Below are positions 10,931 to 24,640 of a stretch of 64,000 bases of DNA, piece by piece (within the stretch, counting starts at the first letter, position 1; each line of letters begins with the position of its first letter). Origin of the DNA: Oreocharis arfaki (Eukaryota > Chordata > Aves > Passeriformes > Paramythiidae); assembly GCA_013398015.1 (NCBI GenBank), contig VZRR01014243.1:310001-374000 (forward strand). Reading direction: 5' to 3'. Both the position numbers and the translations under genes were made by a program. The notes beneath the pieces are model-generated. The model made no database searches and was not told where the DNA came from. It saw only the letters and a program-made list of their open reading frames with translations.

Positions 10931-13900
10931 ATATCTTATGCACAACAGATGATAGCAATTAAACTTCAATGATCTGCCATGACACTTACGGTTTCTCTGG
11001 GAAAACCGCATGGATTTGTTTCTGCACTGCCGCTTAGTGATGGATATTGATGCAAGACAGCTTCAGTATCACACAAGAATGAAGTCAAGTGTTCTGCAGG
11101 GCACATTAGCTTATATTACAGCACTGTGAAGGACTCCTCAATCCAGCTTGGAATTTGAAATTGTCTTCTTCTCAGAGAGATCTGAAACAAATTCTTATAT
11201 TTAAAAAAAAAAAAAAGACAAACTCCTTAAGCATTACTAAGAGGCCTATCCAAAAAATGTGATTAACAAACACTAAAAAAGTTCACCAGAATAAAAACAG
11301 TTTCTTTACAGCAGGCTATAGTACCATACTGTGCAATTAAAAGTTAATCTGTATGGGGCTAGCTGTAAAGTGTTATGACGTGTTGAAGAGTAAATAAATT
11401 GCAGAGTTCACTTTTGACACATTACTGTTTGTTCATTCACCACAAAATTTACACCAAACCAACTTTGCAACCACAGGTTTTAAAGAGAAGTCATTATATG
11501 TGTAGAATGAACCAAAATAATCAGTTCTATAATATTTCTTTATGGCATTTTGGAAGAAAGATGGAGGTACTTTAACCACAAAGACATTTACGCGGTCCCA
11601 AGCACAGTAAGTTATAATCTTCACTGTAAAATAATAATCTACATAATGAGTGAGCTCATATAATCAAAAGTTTTCTGCAAATATTCTGAATATAAGCAGA
11701 TCTCCCCCCCCCAAAATCATGCACTGGGCTTCACCACAAAGTTTTTCCAGGAGCCTCTTATGATGGTATGTATCTATCCAGAAGGCTTTTAATAATTTTA
11801 TTCCCATCAGCACAAGGGACACATCAAACATGGGGAGCAAACAAAATCTTAGCATTCAGCTTTACTTAGCATGGAAAGAACTACTGCATGATTTAAATGC
11901 GATTTATCAAAAGATAAATCTAAAAGGATATATAGAGATTATAGCTCTTAATAAAAAGAGTGATTTGAATTTCACTTAAATGAATGGATTTGATTTTTCC
12001 CTGTGCAGATCAATTGTACCTTTAAGAAATCCTGCAGCAAAAGCCACCCAAGTCCTATAATAAGAAGTTACCACTGCAGATGGTTTTTCTTCAAAAGGTT
12101 ATCTAGCATGAACCAGCATGCACATAGAATCCCAAGACAGGAGCAGAATTAGTCCAAGTATCTTTTAACTTTAAATTGGTATTAAAAGACCATGTACTAA
12201 CACAAATACATGGGAAGATTTCCTCTGGAAACTCTAATTAGTTGAGGAAGAAATTTACCTTACCGGAAGCCACCATTACAAGATAAAAATGCTCTCCACA
12301 AACTTCTACTTAGGTACCCTGATGAAAGCTATTTAAACTAAAACCGCACCTTGTGCAATGTCTAAGCAGAACAGAAAGGACAGGTGGAGACAGCTACTCC
12401 ACCTCAATTTGAGGACATCTGATTACAGCTTCTTCACATTAGCTATTTAGCAACCTTTCTAAAAGCTGGTAGGAAGTTGAAATAAAATTAATTATGAACC
12501 ATGCAAGCTGAAATAAGAGGAATATTATTTATACAAGTAATGTCAAAAAACCCGTCTTGGTAAGAAATACAAAGTCTTTTATGTTGCTAGCCATCTTTAT
12601 ATCACTCTGGATTCTACATGGGAAAGAAGCCATAGTTGATCAATTAAAACACCTTTTTTGACATGTGCATGGGATCTCTTCAGAGCAACCAAAGAGGAAT
12701 TGAGCAACGGGGATTTATGTGGAAACAATGACATAAAAATAACCACTTCTTTGGCTTTTGGCTAGCAGACAAAGTATGATACGAAGAAAAGTGTAATGAA
12801 TTTCCATTCTGTTTACTTTAGGTTAAAAATAAAAACAATCTTATAATAAGAAGAAAATAATTAAGAGCTTCCAGGAATAATGAGAGCTGATGTACAGCAA
12901 GTTCGTCAAAGACTGTAGCATGTTTGTTTACTTATATTTAATCACAGGGCAGTAACTCATCAATAAGTTTCCAACACTAGATGTTGAACTGTAATATAAA
13001 CATAAGCAACTATTTTGAAGGACTTAGAAGGTGGAAAGAATATTAGATTCATCAGCTGATACAAGCTAAAAGACAGATCTGTATCTGACCTTAACAGGCA
13101 TCCTTTATATTTTAGCAAGTACATTACGTGTAGATCCACTTGAAGGCTCTCTTTCACTCAGCTTGAAATACCCTTGATACAAGAGGTATTTTTATCACAT
13201 CTTAGTGAGGAACTTTTGTCCCTCAGAGTGCAAAGACTTACTATTGTTATTCAGAGGTTAATACGTTAAATATTTTATTTAACAAAAATCTTTGTTTTGA
13301 TGTTCAAAAATGTGGGGTTCTTTTTCTCAAGTATTTTAATGTTCTTACTCTTGGACAATGACTTGGGCATTTTTTGGGGGTTTTTTTTAAGTGTGAAATT
13401 GATCAGTAATTTTTCTAGTCACTGCATGTGCAGTGTAAGATACTGCCAATATTTGCTGAAAACCTTGGATTAATCTTAAACTAAGCAGGGCTTCTAACTG
13501 GCTTTGAAAACTTTGTATTTTGCTGTAATTGCTGAATTGAGGGATAAAGGATCCTCAAACATCAATTAACTTAAAGCCCAAGACCAAAAAAAAAAGCTCA
13601 CTTCAATTCGTACTTTGTCAGAAATTGTTTTTATACTCCCAAATGTGTGTTTAAAAGAGAGGGTTGGGAGCAGGCAAGGAGAGGTAACATAAAGCAGACG
13701 TCCAGAAGCAAGCTAGACACGCATGTAAGCACAACACAAGTCACACTGGCAATACCAGCACAAAACAAAAAGCATTCAATTGGTCTCAAGATTTCTGTTA
13801 TCTTTTAGTTAACCAATACTTGCACCATCTCTCTGCCTCTGGCAAACCAAGAGTAAATACAGACTGTTCAAGTTATGATGTGCTATAAGGTACGTGACAG

Positions 13901-15904
13901 CTAAGCTCCTCTTTTCTCCGAGTTCCTTTTGCCATGCAGCAACTTCCACAGATAATACAAAACAGCTGAGACACTGAGTTCATTGGTTAAAGTTGAAAGT
14001 ACAGAACAAACTGCTGTTATACTCCAGAGATTTAATGTTGATGATACCCAAAGCAGATATTTGCATTTCCAAACCTTCAGAGAGTACTAGACCGGAGAAA
14101 GTAATATTTTGAAACTATTCCAAACTAAGGGTTCTAGCAAGACCTATCAATCAAGAAAAGACAAACTTTAGGCTGAAAAATTAATTTGGATTTTATTATG
14201 GTTAATGCATTTTCATTATTGAAGAGCTGAAAGAATGATAACTACTACAGAGAAATCTGAATTTTTTCTTCCCTAGGTAGGACTGCTGCTGTCAGAAGAC
14301 GAAGCTTCTGCCAAAATGAAGGCTTTAAAAATTTAGAACTTATCAGCAGAAAAGCAGAGTAAGACTTGACATGCCCAGAATTCAAGGCCAAGTACAGCAG
14401 AGTTTTACAGTACTAATTTGCTAGATTTTTATAAGAAGAACTAAAACCTTCTGGTTTTAAAAGCAGAATTTTTAAAAAAAATCTGAACGGTAAGTTTACC
14501 ACAGTGGCAACTTATTTTTTTATAGTAAGATAATTCACAGACAGACTTTGATTTGTATGTTTGGATGTTCTTTGTTCATTTCTCCAAACAGGGAACAAGA
14601 CAAGGCTCTGCAGGCCAAGCCATGTGCTTCAACCACAAAACAACATTATATAAGGTTAGATCATCAGCTGACATAAATCATCATAACTCCATTAACTTCA
14701 CTGACCATTAAAGAGTCAGATGAAATATGGACTAGCAGTGTAACCCTACTTGAACTATCACCCATCTGTTTTAGCTGTGTATGAGAAAAAGGCATTTTAC
14801 TGCATATTTTAATGCATTTTTATTCCCTAGAAAGGTAGAAAAAGGAACGAAAGTATTAAAAACAAAATAAAATATCACTGCCAAAAATCTATGAACTAAA
14901 CAAAAACACAGATTTCTTCACAAATATACTTAGTTCGTCGACCATAAAATGATTACACATTAATATTAAATGTTTGTAGAATACTTTTAATAAAATATGA
15001 TAATTTGTTCAGAGTAACTTTCTTGTTAACCTTCCCTTTCACTTCTACCTATCATGATAACGTATATGACTTTATTAATATATTCACATCATTTGTCCCC
15101 GGTGAACTATGAAATGTCAACCCTAGCAGTACAAATTTCTTTCAGACAACACTGATTAAACAAGGATGTGGAACATTTTGTTTTAAGAAAAGACAAACTT
15201 ATTCATCCAGCTCCTTTATCTTCCAGGATTTAGTCTCCATAACACAACCACTTTGATATATCACTTTAAAAAATAACCTGATCTTTGTGGTATGATCCAA
15301 GTGACTACCATTCAGGCATTAAGCAACATGCCTGGGACCTGGTACATGTTTATTATCTTACCTTTCCTATAAGGGAAAAGGCCTATGATGCTAAGTGCTA
15401 AGGCTGGGAATAAAAAAATAACATATTTCTATTTTTGTTACTAGAAAATTGCTATTTATAATGGAAGAAAGACAAAGCAACAGTCCTTGCACTTCAGGCA
15501 AAAACTGTTCAAGACAACAACATTCCCCAGTTTTGGGACCAGTTGATTGCAGCTTTGAGACTATGAGAATGTTCCTTTATTTCACGTGTACAACTACTAA
15601 TGCAAGTGTTTAAAAAATATTTCGCCCAGGTAAATCTAGATTTGGAGACTATGTCTCGTTTCCCTGCACTGCAGGGCCAGATAATAACCAGTTCTGAAGC
15701 CAGACAAGTAAATCAGACAGGATTTGTCTAATCTGTGTGGATTTATCTGTAGTTATAAAATACTTTTTCCTGATCTCTATAGTGGGGTCTGTAAGGAAGT
15801 AAAGAATTATTACAGTAATATATATTTTAAAAATCATATAGATAACAAGGACCTCTTGCACTCCTAGATTAAATATCCTGCTCAAAACAAGTACAGATAG
15901 AGAA
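10931..15904. other. Intergenic DNA, no recognisable feature
   Basis: About 5 kb of AT-rich sequence. I see no CR1, LTR, coding exon, tRNA-like or CpG-rich segment. The short open frames are scattered on both strands with no domain-like composition. A C9 run lies at about 11703-11711. Confidence 0.6.
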
Positions 15905-16362
15905 AGCTACACAGCTGGGTTTGCAGTATCTGCTACTCTGGGAAACCTATTCCAGTCTTTTACCATTCCTACAGGGACTTTCCCCATGTATCATCTATAT
16001 TTTTTGTATTCTAATTTGTGTCTGTTGCCCCTCATCCTTCTGCTGTACAACTCTGAGAAGAGTCTGGCTTAACCTGTCCATAATTTGTGGAGAGTTACAG
16101 AGAGCAGCACCACCCCTGCCCATTCTTCCACAGGCTGAACAAACCCAGCTGGTTCTCTCAGCCATTTCTTGTACCCTATAAGCTTCCTGCTGGCTCCCTG
16201 CTGGACTCTTTCCAACATGTCAAAGTCTGTCTGGTACTGAGTAGCCCCAAACTGGATATTGTGCTCCAGCAGCAGTCTCTGAAGTACCAGACACAGGGGA
16301 AGAATTACTTCCCTCAACCTGCTGGCTGCACTGCTGTTCTTACACTCAGCCTGGTATGACAT
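15905..16362 (-). repeat. CR1 LINE, ORF2 C-terminus and 3' region, minus orientation
   Basis: The minus-strand frame contains a decayed CR1 reverse-transcriptase C-terminus: SRLREVILPLCLVLQ, then LLLEHNIQFGATQYQ, then DMLERVQQGASRKLIG. Intact CR1 has the equivalent order (REVI-PLYSALVRPHLEYC, FWAPQYKKD, LLERVQRRATK). Downstream in CR1 sense is the 'ctgggaaacctattccagt' complement of the 3' UTR. The terminal repeat is missing or eroded. It is non-functional. Confidence 0.75.
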
Positions 16363-18059
16363 CCACCACTGAGTAACTTCTCCTTATGAATGGAATGCAG
16401 GACTTGCCAACTATGCTGATTTTGAAACACTTTTACTCTGCCAAGAAGCCATGAAACCTGAGAAGAAGCCAAGTGGTGTCTCAGTATTAGTCTCTTCTTC
16501 ATTATTAGCCAAGTTTAGCATCACTCTATGCCTAGCAGAACTGTTTACGTTCAGCAGCAGTATAATGCTGCTCTAAGACAAAAACTTGCTAGATGCAGGA
16601 TATAAACGTGTCTGCCAGTGACAGCACACTGATTTATGAGTGCTGAAAAATCAGTAATTTGAGTACAAGCTAGGTGTGGATCAGCAACCATTTATGGCCT
16701 TCTATAAAAGGCCATGTAGCAATAAGTGCATTATGGCAGCTATGGGAATAGGTGATTAGGAATTTCCTGTGGAAGTAGCATTTTTATTTTCCACACCAAG
16801 AATTCCCATTCAGCCACTATGACATTGTTTGGACTCTAGAGAGTTTCCTGCACAGGTGCTCCATGATCAGTGGAAGGAACTGCAGAAATGTTTGTGCAGC
16901 TAAAAAGCACACAAACATGTTCTGTCAACAATATGAAATCACAATTTAAAAAATATTTCACTATACATGATGAAGACACATGGCCAGAAAACAGTAACCT
17001 AAGAATTGAATCTGGGGTTTAGTTACCACTAATTTGTTGTGCAAGCATCATTAAGCCATCTCACTACAGGCACCTGTGGGTTCGTAGCAGCTATTAGCTC
17101 CATTTTTGCACTTGACTACCACTAACCCACAAATCAATAGAGGGTTGTTTGGTTTGGTTTTTTTTTTGGGAGCTTTTATGTTTTCACGTGCCTTCATAAC
17201 TCACACATCTTTGCTCACATAATGTCAAAAATACCTGGCAGTGTTTCCACAAAGTACCTCCTACTGAAATGAGACAAAATTTGCTGCTGTTGTAAACTGG
17301 AATTATCAGTAAAGGGCAGCAATCCTACACTGGCAGGAATTTCACTGTATGAGACTAAACAGTAACACCTATGCTAATCTGTGTAAACTGTAATGTCTGA
17401 TAGTTTTTTCCTTCTCAGACAACAGAATTTATTCTGTTACAGTAATAACATTGCCTCAATGATTATCTTTTTGACTGCTTTTCAAATTACTGCAATAAAA
17501 AACATCTTATTTTTACACTACAAAGGAGGTACTACATAACACAGCTGTAATACCTGCTGCCCCAGTGAGTTATCACAGATTTGCATGCCAGTTGCTAGTG
17601 TAGTTTGGCTTCCCTGTGAGACAATGATGTTACAGCCCTGGTACTTGACTCCATAAATAAATGTCAGGTGAAATAAATGAAATTGATGAAATAAATTCCA
17701 TAAATAATGCCAGATGCAGGATTTGGACTTCCAGCAAGGACTGGTGAACTAAGGTTTATCGAGCAAATGAAAGGAATTATTGCAGTAAGATTTAGAGTAC
17801 TAAACCTTGGATTAGGATCATATTGCCCAGATGAAGAAAGTGAGCCACTTCTGAAGTACAGCTCCAAATCCCAAGGCCTGCATTCCATTTTGGTAGAAAA
17901 TATCCTTTTTATTTTGTCATTCTTTGATAAAACATGACACATTTCATAATACAGGAATTGATCTGGTATCATTACTATATATATCTGGGTCAGTTTAGCC
18001 TAGACTGGGGCTCTGTAGCCTGGGGAAGAGAAGGCTCGGTTTATGGGAAGGGCTGGATC
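16363..18059. other. Intergenic DNA, no recognisable feature
   Basis: AT-rich sequence without identifiable genes. A T-rich run lies around 17150-17168. Short frames on both strands near 17664-17972 have no recognisable motif. Confidence 0.55.
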
Positions 18060-18557
18060 TCATCCATGTACACATACACTAGAAGGGAGGTTGTAAAGGT
18101 GCTACAGCATGTCCAGCAAAGGGCAACAGGGCTCGTGAAAGGACTAAAGGACATGTCTTATGAGGAACATCTGAGGGAGCTGGGTTTGTTTTTTCTCAAG
18201 AAGAGGAGGTTCAGGGGGGACCTCATCACTCTTGAGAACTCCCTGAGGTTGTGGTTGTGGTGAGGTGGGTGCCGGTCCCTTCTACTGTGCCTGCAGTGAG
18301 GGGACCAGAGGAAATGGCCTTAAGCTGAAACAGGGAGATTCAGATGAGATATAAGAAAAATTTTTTCATTGTTCAGGTGGTCAGGCATTGGAATAGCTTG
18401 CCCACAGAGGTGGTGGAGCCGCCATCCCTGCAGGTGTTCAAGAGCTGTCTGAATCTGGGTGATGGTTTAGTGGTGTAGGGGTTACAGTGATAGTGCTGGG
18501 CTGATGGTTGGACTTGATGATCTTAAAGGTCTCTTTCAACCTAGATAATTCTGTTCT
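18060..18557 (+). repeat. CR1 LINE 3' region, plus orientation
   Basis: Contains 'catgtccagcaaagggcaac', 'atgaggaacatctgagggag', the 'agaagaggaggttcagggg' block, and a terminus of 'ttggacttgatgatcttaaa' followed by an eroded ATAATTCTGTTCT tail. The plus frame encodes a decayed HVQQRATGLVKGL / EEHLRELGLFFLKKRRFRGD stretch typical of the CR1 ORF2 end. First member of a three-piece CR1 cluster. Confidence 0.85.
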
Positions 18558-18857
18558 AAAGCAGAGACAACTGGACTCTTTTCAGTGGCACCCAGTGCCA
18601 GAGGCAATGGGTACAAACTGAAACACAGGAGGTTCCTTCTGTACACCAGGAAACACTTTTCCACTTTGAGCTTGACCTAGCACTGGCACACCTTACCAAG
18701 AGAGATTGTGGAGTCTCCCCACTTAGAGATATTCAAGAGCCATCTGAATGTGGTCTTGGGCAACTGGCTCTTGGGTGGCCCTACTTGAGCCCCCTTGAGG
18801 GGGGTTGGAACAGATGACCTGCAGAGGTCCCATCTCATATCAGTCATTCTGTGGTTC
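18558..18857 (+). repeat. Second CR1 LINE 3' end, plus orientation, different subfamily
   Basis: Starts directly after the preceding CR1 tail with 'ctcttttcagtggcaccca', continues 'aacacaggaggttccttct', and ends 'ccttgaggggggttggaac' ... CATTCTGTGGTTCTTTG. The CATTCTGTG-type terminus and the 'tggcaccca' variant mark a different CR1 subfamily from the copy immediately upstream. Confidence 0.85.
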
Positions 18858-18884
18858 TTTGAACTGCCAGGCTCATAGGGTTTT

Positions 18885-19300
18885 GATCACTGGCATAAAT
18901 TCTGGATGGACGCAAGTTAATAGGGATATATCTGGGGGCTGGTACTGGATCTAATACTGTTCATCCACTTCATTAATAATCTGGGTTATGGAATAGAGTG
19001 CATCCTCGGTAATGATGCTCGGTAAGTTTTCATAAGATATAAAACCAGAAGGAGTAGTGGATACATAAGGTCATTGTGCTGCTATTCAGAGGCACTACAA
19101 CAGAAAAGAACCCATGAAGTTCCCACAAGAGAGAATGTGAAGTCCTGCACCACGGAAGCATCAGCAAGCACTGCCAGCCAACAAGACAGAAGGCAGTTTT
19201 GTGGGGAAGGACCTGGGGGTTCTGAAGCACAACGTTAACCTTAGCCAACAATATACCACAGGCCCATGGATAAGACCAGCACAGAGCAATGGAAAAAATG
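18885..19300 (+). repeat. CR1 LINE ORF2 (reverse transcriptase) remnant, plus orientation
   Basis: Reads 'ggatctaatactgttcatcc', a 'gaatagagtgcatcctcggt' block, 'gctgctattcagaggcacta', 'gtgaagtcctgcacca' and 'aaggacctgggggttctg'. These follow the order of the CR1 RT thumb-to-C-terminal region (FINDL-EGIECTLSKFADD, then CKVLHLG, then EKDLGVL). It carries deletions and stops. Lying downstream of two CR1 3' ends, it must come from a separate insertion. Confidence 0.6.
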
Positions 19301-21927
19301 TAAGAGGCAGCAAAAGAAAAGAAGTAAGAAGCAGAAGAAGGAAACTGCTGCACTCTGTTTCAAACTACCTCTGCCACACATCACCTCACAAAAGGGACTG
19401 GGAGTAACCATCAGTGACAACAAGGGGAGTGAAGACAAGGAAGATGGAAGAAATGGTGTCTGGAGTGAACTTAAGCCTCAGAAGAGAGAAAGAAAGGTGC
19501 TTTCCTCTAGTCTTCAATGCTTGTCTTCTTTCTCAATACCCAAATCAGTAATTAAATGTTTATGGCAATGAATTCTCCCACTGGAGTCTGCTCATAATAG
19601 CCCTTTGACTCTGCACAGCCATAGCCTACCACTCTTCAAGCCTGCCCTTGACATTTCTCCCCACATGCATACACACAGCACCTATGCCCAGAGACTTAGG
19701 AGTCTTACCACACTGTTTCTTACAGATCCTCAAATCTTCCCTTCACCTGCACCCAAACTGCACCAGCATCCAAGCAATATCAAATCCACCACAAGTCATG
19801 ATGTTAGCAGTGCTCCCAATGTCAAACATTATCCAAGTATCCCAGTCTCTCTAGTCTTTTCTGCATGTTGAACCCTTATATCTGGAATTTAGTCTCAGAT
19901 TCTTGTTCAAGTGGGTAAAAGTTGCTTTCTTATCTCTGTCTTGTTTCACCCCAGTGCTGCCATATTAGCTGGTGTGGCCTATCTTGCATTTAGCTCCCTA
20001 GAGCTGGAGCAGGACTATTGCTACTGACTATAGCTACTTCAGTGTTGTGATCCTCCCTGTTTTCTCAACCTCACACAAAAGAAAGCAGAATCAATAAGAT
20101 ATCTGCAAACTACCAAATGCTAAATATACCTATTCTGATTTTAACCTAGAATTTAGCCATTTAAACTGCTGCACTTATGCAACCTGCAACCTACAGATTC
20201 TGCTCAAGTGTTGGCACAGCACCTGAAAAGCTAAAAACAGGACACCTGCTGTGTGATTAAACAGTATGTCACCCAATTGAACAATTCTCCAATCTAAAGC
20301 AACCAGAGGAAGAAAATTTTCTGAAGCAACTTTACTATGAAAGAAATCATCAGCCTTTAGAATAATGTACACTGTCCAGTGTTTTCTCCTGGAACTGCAT
20401 GTAAATAAGAACAGCTGTGTTGAGGATCTAAACAGCATATATCTGACATATATCTCTATATGTGAGATATAACCTATTCCACAAAGAAAGAAAATCCATT
20501 ATATATACAGCAGGAAATGAATAATCTGATCAAAATCAATTAGAGACTACACGAGTGACTGAAATAAGGAAATGTGTGAAACACAAAGTGCTGTCTAACT
20601 GCTTAAAAACATCCCAGTTGGTTCCTTCAGTGAGCTCAGGATACCTGAGGCAAGACAAAACTCCATCCCATTTTCTTTCTAGAATCTTCTGCCAGGGATC
20701 AGATGTCTAGAGAGGGTCCTGGACAGCTGGCTCTGGGTTTTCCTGTCCAGGCAGAGACTCTGGACCCCAGGCTTAAGAGCAGCAGTCCAGATCATGGCAT
20801 TCAACATAGAAATGATCTAGAAGCTTCAAGTAATGAACAAAAACATGGGAAAGACTGCTTGAGTTAGAAAGTTCGTTATGACTGCTTGTCCTTATCTCCC
20901 AAAGCTTTTTTTCCTTTGGAGTGAGAATTTCTTTATCACCTATCTTCCAGCCTAAATTTACATGAAGACTCTACTTTGCTGTTAACCCTATTTAATCTTC
21001 TACAAAGATTGGGGTTTTTTTCATAATTGTTGCTTCCACTGCTATTCATATGTTTGCTAAAAGTGGCAACTATTTCCCGCTCTGAAGATGTAAATGGACC
21101 TTGTATTTATAAACAAAGGCAAATGCAAATGTATTACTTGACAAATCAGAATTTTTCCATTATGTGCTGTGTAACTATCATATGTACTACTGCTGTTCTC
21201 ATGCACATTCAAGTGACATTCAAGAAGAATATCACTTCATACAGTCAGAGTTCCTCCTCCAGATCTCAATTTTTAATCAGTCTTTTCCTCATCCTTTGTC
21301 ACTATGTTTCCTGCTGCCTCCAGTAAAGAACGGAGATTCTCCTCGGCCCTCCTGTTACTAACGCATGTTAACAAGAGCCATGAAGTAAAGAAGAGTGCCT
21401 GTATGCATATCATCCATCCACCCATCACCATATGTGTAACTACTTTCCTAAATACATTAAGTATTAAATTTATCCTTGAATGCATAATTCGCATCACCAG
21501 AGTTAAAATTTAAGCATTTCTCTAAGTGTTTAAAGTCACTGCCTTCAGGACAAAAAAATGACAATATATAACCTGTGCGAGAATAACTCTAGAGTACTTA
21601 CTAAAAATAATAATTAGGGAGGTTTCAGGCATTAGTAAAATTAATTTTTGCAGCCATCTTAGGGTTCCAGAGATTTGGCCATGAATTTTACCTATGTAAT
21701 TCTCATTTACATAATCTGAGGATATTTCTAGGGGAGAAGTAAAATTCAACTCCAACATTAAACAGTGTTATGTAATTTAAAACTAAATAAATTGGTCTAT
21801 ACAGGAGCATTACAAAAGCGTGGTCTATATTTTCACAGTGTTAGGCTGAATATGCTAATTTTAAATTTGATGGAACTTTTTGTTTGGTTAGGATTTGGGT
21901 TTTGTGTGGAGGCAAATATATTTTCTT
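19301..21927. other. Intergenic DNA, no recognisable feature
   Basis: No gene or repeat recognised. A small imperfect AT-rich hairpin lies at about 20446-20471. Frames at 19605-19871 are short and compositionally biased, and unlike any family I know. Confidence 0.55.
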
Positions 21928-22150
21928 TCACAGAATCACAGAATGTCTGAGGTGGGAAGAGAAGTCTGGAGGTCATCTGGTCCAAGATGCCCACTCACAC
22001 AGGACCCCCTGAAACTAGTTGCTCAAGACCATACCCAGATGGCTTTTGAGTATTTCCAAAGAGGGTGGTTCCACACACCCCTTGGACAATGTGTGCCAGT
22101 GTTCTGTCACTTTCACAGTAATTTTCAGATGATGGGTAGCAGAAGAATTA
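21928..22150 (-). repeat. CR1 LINE 3' end, minus orientation
   Basis: Plus strand opens with the reversed terminus 'tcacagaatcacagaatgtc', then 'ctggaggtcatctggtccaa', 'cagatggcttttgagtattt' and 'gtgccagtgttctgtcactt'. These are the classic CR1 3' UTR blocks in reverse order. About 220 bp, 5'-truncated. Confidence 0.9.
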
Positions 22151-24324
22151 TTCTCTCTAACTGGGTACAGTTCTGCCACAACACAGCCTTTTCTTTTGTT
22201 GGTTTGCCCTGGTGATTTATCAGCTAACTGGCAAACAACACTTCTGATAGCGCAGTTATAGCTATGCTTATTGAAAGATTTAAATATGACTCGCAGTGCT
22301 GTAAAAAAAACCCTGGAAAAAAGGCAGAAGCCCAGGGCTTCTAATGGCACTAGGGAGTGATAAAAGAGTAGTTTTGAAGCAGGAATTGTAATGATCACAA
22401 CCATGGTTCACAAACCTAAAAATACATGAGAACTATGAAAAATGTTCATGAGGAACAATTGAGTACATCATAGAACAAGTTGAGTCATTTTGTAGGAGAC
22501 AACTGAAGGAACAAGAGATCATTGATATGCCACTGGAAAATATGTCTTAAATGTAGTCAATCCACTGCCAATCTTGTAACATTGTTGTAGCAACTGTAAT
22601 TAGGACAGAATAACATTTAAGAGCATCTAAAGTATTAAAACAAGTGAAGTGGTGATGGTGCCCCTCTCTGGTCATTAGCTATGTATCAGATGCTGTTTGA
22701 TCACATTTCTCATAGCTTCCAGACTGATTTACATATGTAGGAAATTAACCCACAACATTTTATATATCAATCATCACAGCTCTTCAAAATGTTTTTTAAC
22801 GTCATTTGATTTCCCAGTGGAGGAACAGACACATGCAGTATATTTATAGGTCTTCCAGTGCTGTCTAGTCTGGGAAATGAACCATCTATTTTAAAAATGT
22901 ATTTGTTTTGATTGTATTTCCAAACTGATGACTAAAACATTTTAAATACCTAAATAACGATAAGCATTTTTTTACATTTGTCACAAAAACCCCAGCCTCT
23001 GAGTTGTATGTGGATGCAAATTGATAGCACCAAGAGTTGAAGAGCAAACAAGGACAGACATGCAGATAAGAAATTAAAACTGCACAAACGTCATTTGCAT
23101 ATTCACCAGAGAATATGGATTTTTATCTGTGATACTGAATTAAGCTTTTAAGTCCACACTCTTCCTTACATATAACAGTCATGCTTTCAACATAAATGTG
23201 AAATTAAATCTGAGCTCACATCCTTTCCTCTTATTTATTTTCTTTTTAAGTAACTAGGCCATAGAGCCCTTATTAAGCATGAAAATGCATGGGAGCTGCA
23301 GTGGCTGCTTTCAGATTTTACAGGGTGCACAGGAACAGTGTGGCAATTGAGCTAATTAACAAACCAGTGTTTTAGCTACTGCTGAGCAGTGCTTGCACAG
23401 GGTCGAGACTTTCTCTCTTCCTCTCTCTTACCACGAGCAAGCAGGCTGGGGGTGGGCAAGATGCTGGGAGAGGACACAACCTAGGCAAAGGGACATTCCT
23501 TACCATCTAATGTCATGCTCACCAACAAAACTGGAGGGGAATCACTGGAAAAAAAGTCAAGAAAATATTTCTCATGTGAAAAGTCTAAAAAAATTGGGGG
23601 TAGAGGGCTGGCAAGTATTCAATTTTCCATCACTAATAAAGGAGAAAATTACATCATTCTCCAGTACTTTTGACTACCCTACATCCTATAAGTATTTGAT
23701 TAGTCAGGTTTGGGTTTTCCTGATTAAAAATTCAAATAACAGAAAATAGTAATAGAAGTCTTATAAATGTATGCTTTCTAACAGTAATCTTTTGGTAGAG
23801 TAATGCATAAAGAACAAGAAAGATAAAACTCCAAGGGAAACAAACCACTGAAAACACGGAAAGCAAACCTACCTATTAAAACCTAAGTTTTAATTGTAGG
23901 TGCTCACTAGATTTAAGAAGATTTTATCATCTTTTTCAACATGTACCTTTAATTATTTCAAAGGCAAGAAAAGATAAAAACACACAGAGTAGTTCATTTT
24001 TGTTGACTTTCTATTTAATCTACTCTCTCTTAACATTGTTTACAAGATTAATAAAGCCAACATTTCTTGGAGAAGGCTGGCATTCTACTGGCTGTTTGAT
24101 CTCAAGGTTTTTTTTTTCCCTTTGAACTGTTTCGTTAGTATTCTGGAATTATCTCCTGGAAAATTATGAAACAATGCAGATTTATATCTGGCCAAATACT
24201 CTTTTTTCCCATGTGCTGGATTGCTAGCCATGAACAGTAAAAGGAGAACACAGGGAACACAATGGGTATGCAAAGTTCTTTGCTAGCTAAATTAAGGACT
24301 CTTTTACCTTCACATCCTTACCTA
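22151..24324. other. Intergenic DNA, no recognisable feature
   Basis: AT-rich, no identifiable gene or repeat. The plus frame at 23393-23749 (118 codons) has no recognisable domain and no splice or promoter context that would support it. Confidence 0.55.
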
Positions 24325-24640
24325 AATGGAGCCTACAAGAAATCTGAGTAGGGAAGTTTCACAAGGGCATGTAGTGATAGGACAAGGGGGGATGGCCTTA
24401 AGCTAAAAGAGGGCAAGTTTAGATTAGATATTAGAAAGAAATTGTTCACTGTGAGGGTGGTAAGGCACTGGAACAGGTTTCCCAGAGAAGCTGTGGATGC
24501 ACCATCCCTAGAAAGGCTTGAGGACAGGCTGGACACAGCACTGAGCAACCTGGTCTAGTGGAAGGGTAGGGAGTTGGAACTACTGGTGATCTCAAAAGTC
24601 CCTTCCAACACAAGCCATTCTACGATTTGATGATTGTGAG
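24325..24640 (+). repeat. CR1 LINE 3' end, plus orientation
   Basis: Contains 'ggagcctacaagaaatctga', 'tagtgataggacaagggggg', 'aaattgttcactgtgagggt', 'ggcactggaacaggtttccc', 'ggacaggctggacaca' and 'ctggtctagtggaagg', ending with CCATTCTACGATTTGATGATT. Nearly complete last 315 bp of CR1. A close relative lies at 42.3 kb. Confidence 0.9.

Noticed and set aside
23393..23749. 118-codon plus-strand frame
   Set aside because: No domain, no CpG or splice context, low-complexity lysine-rich end.
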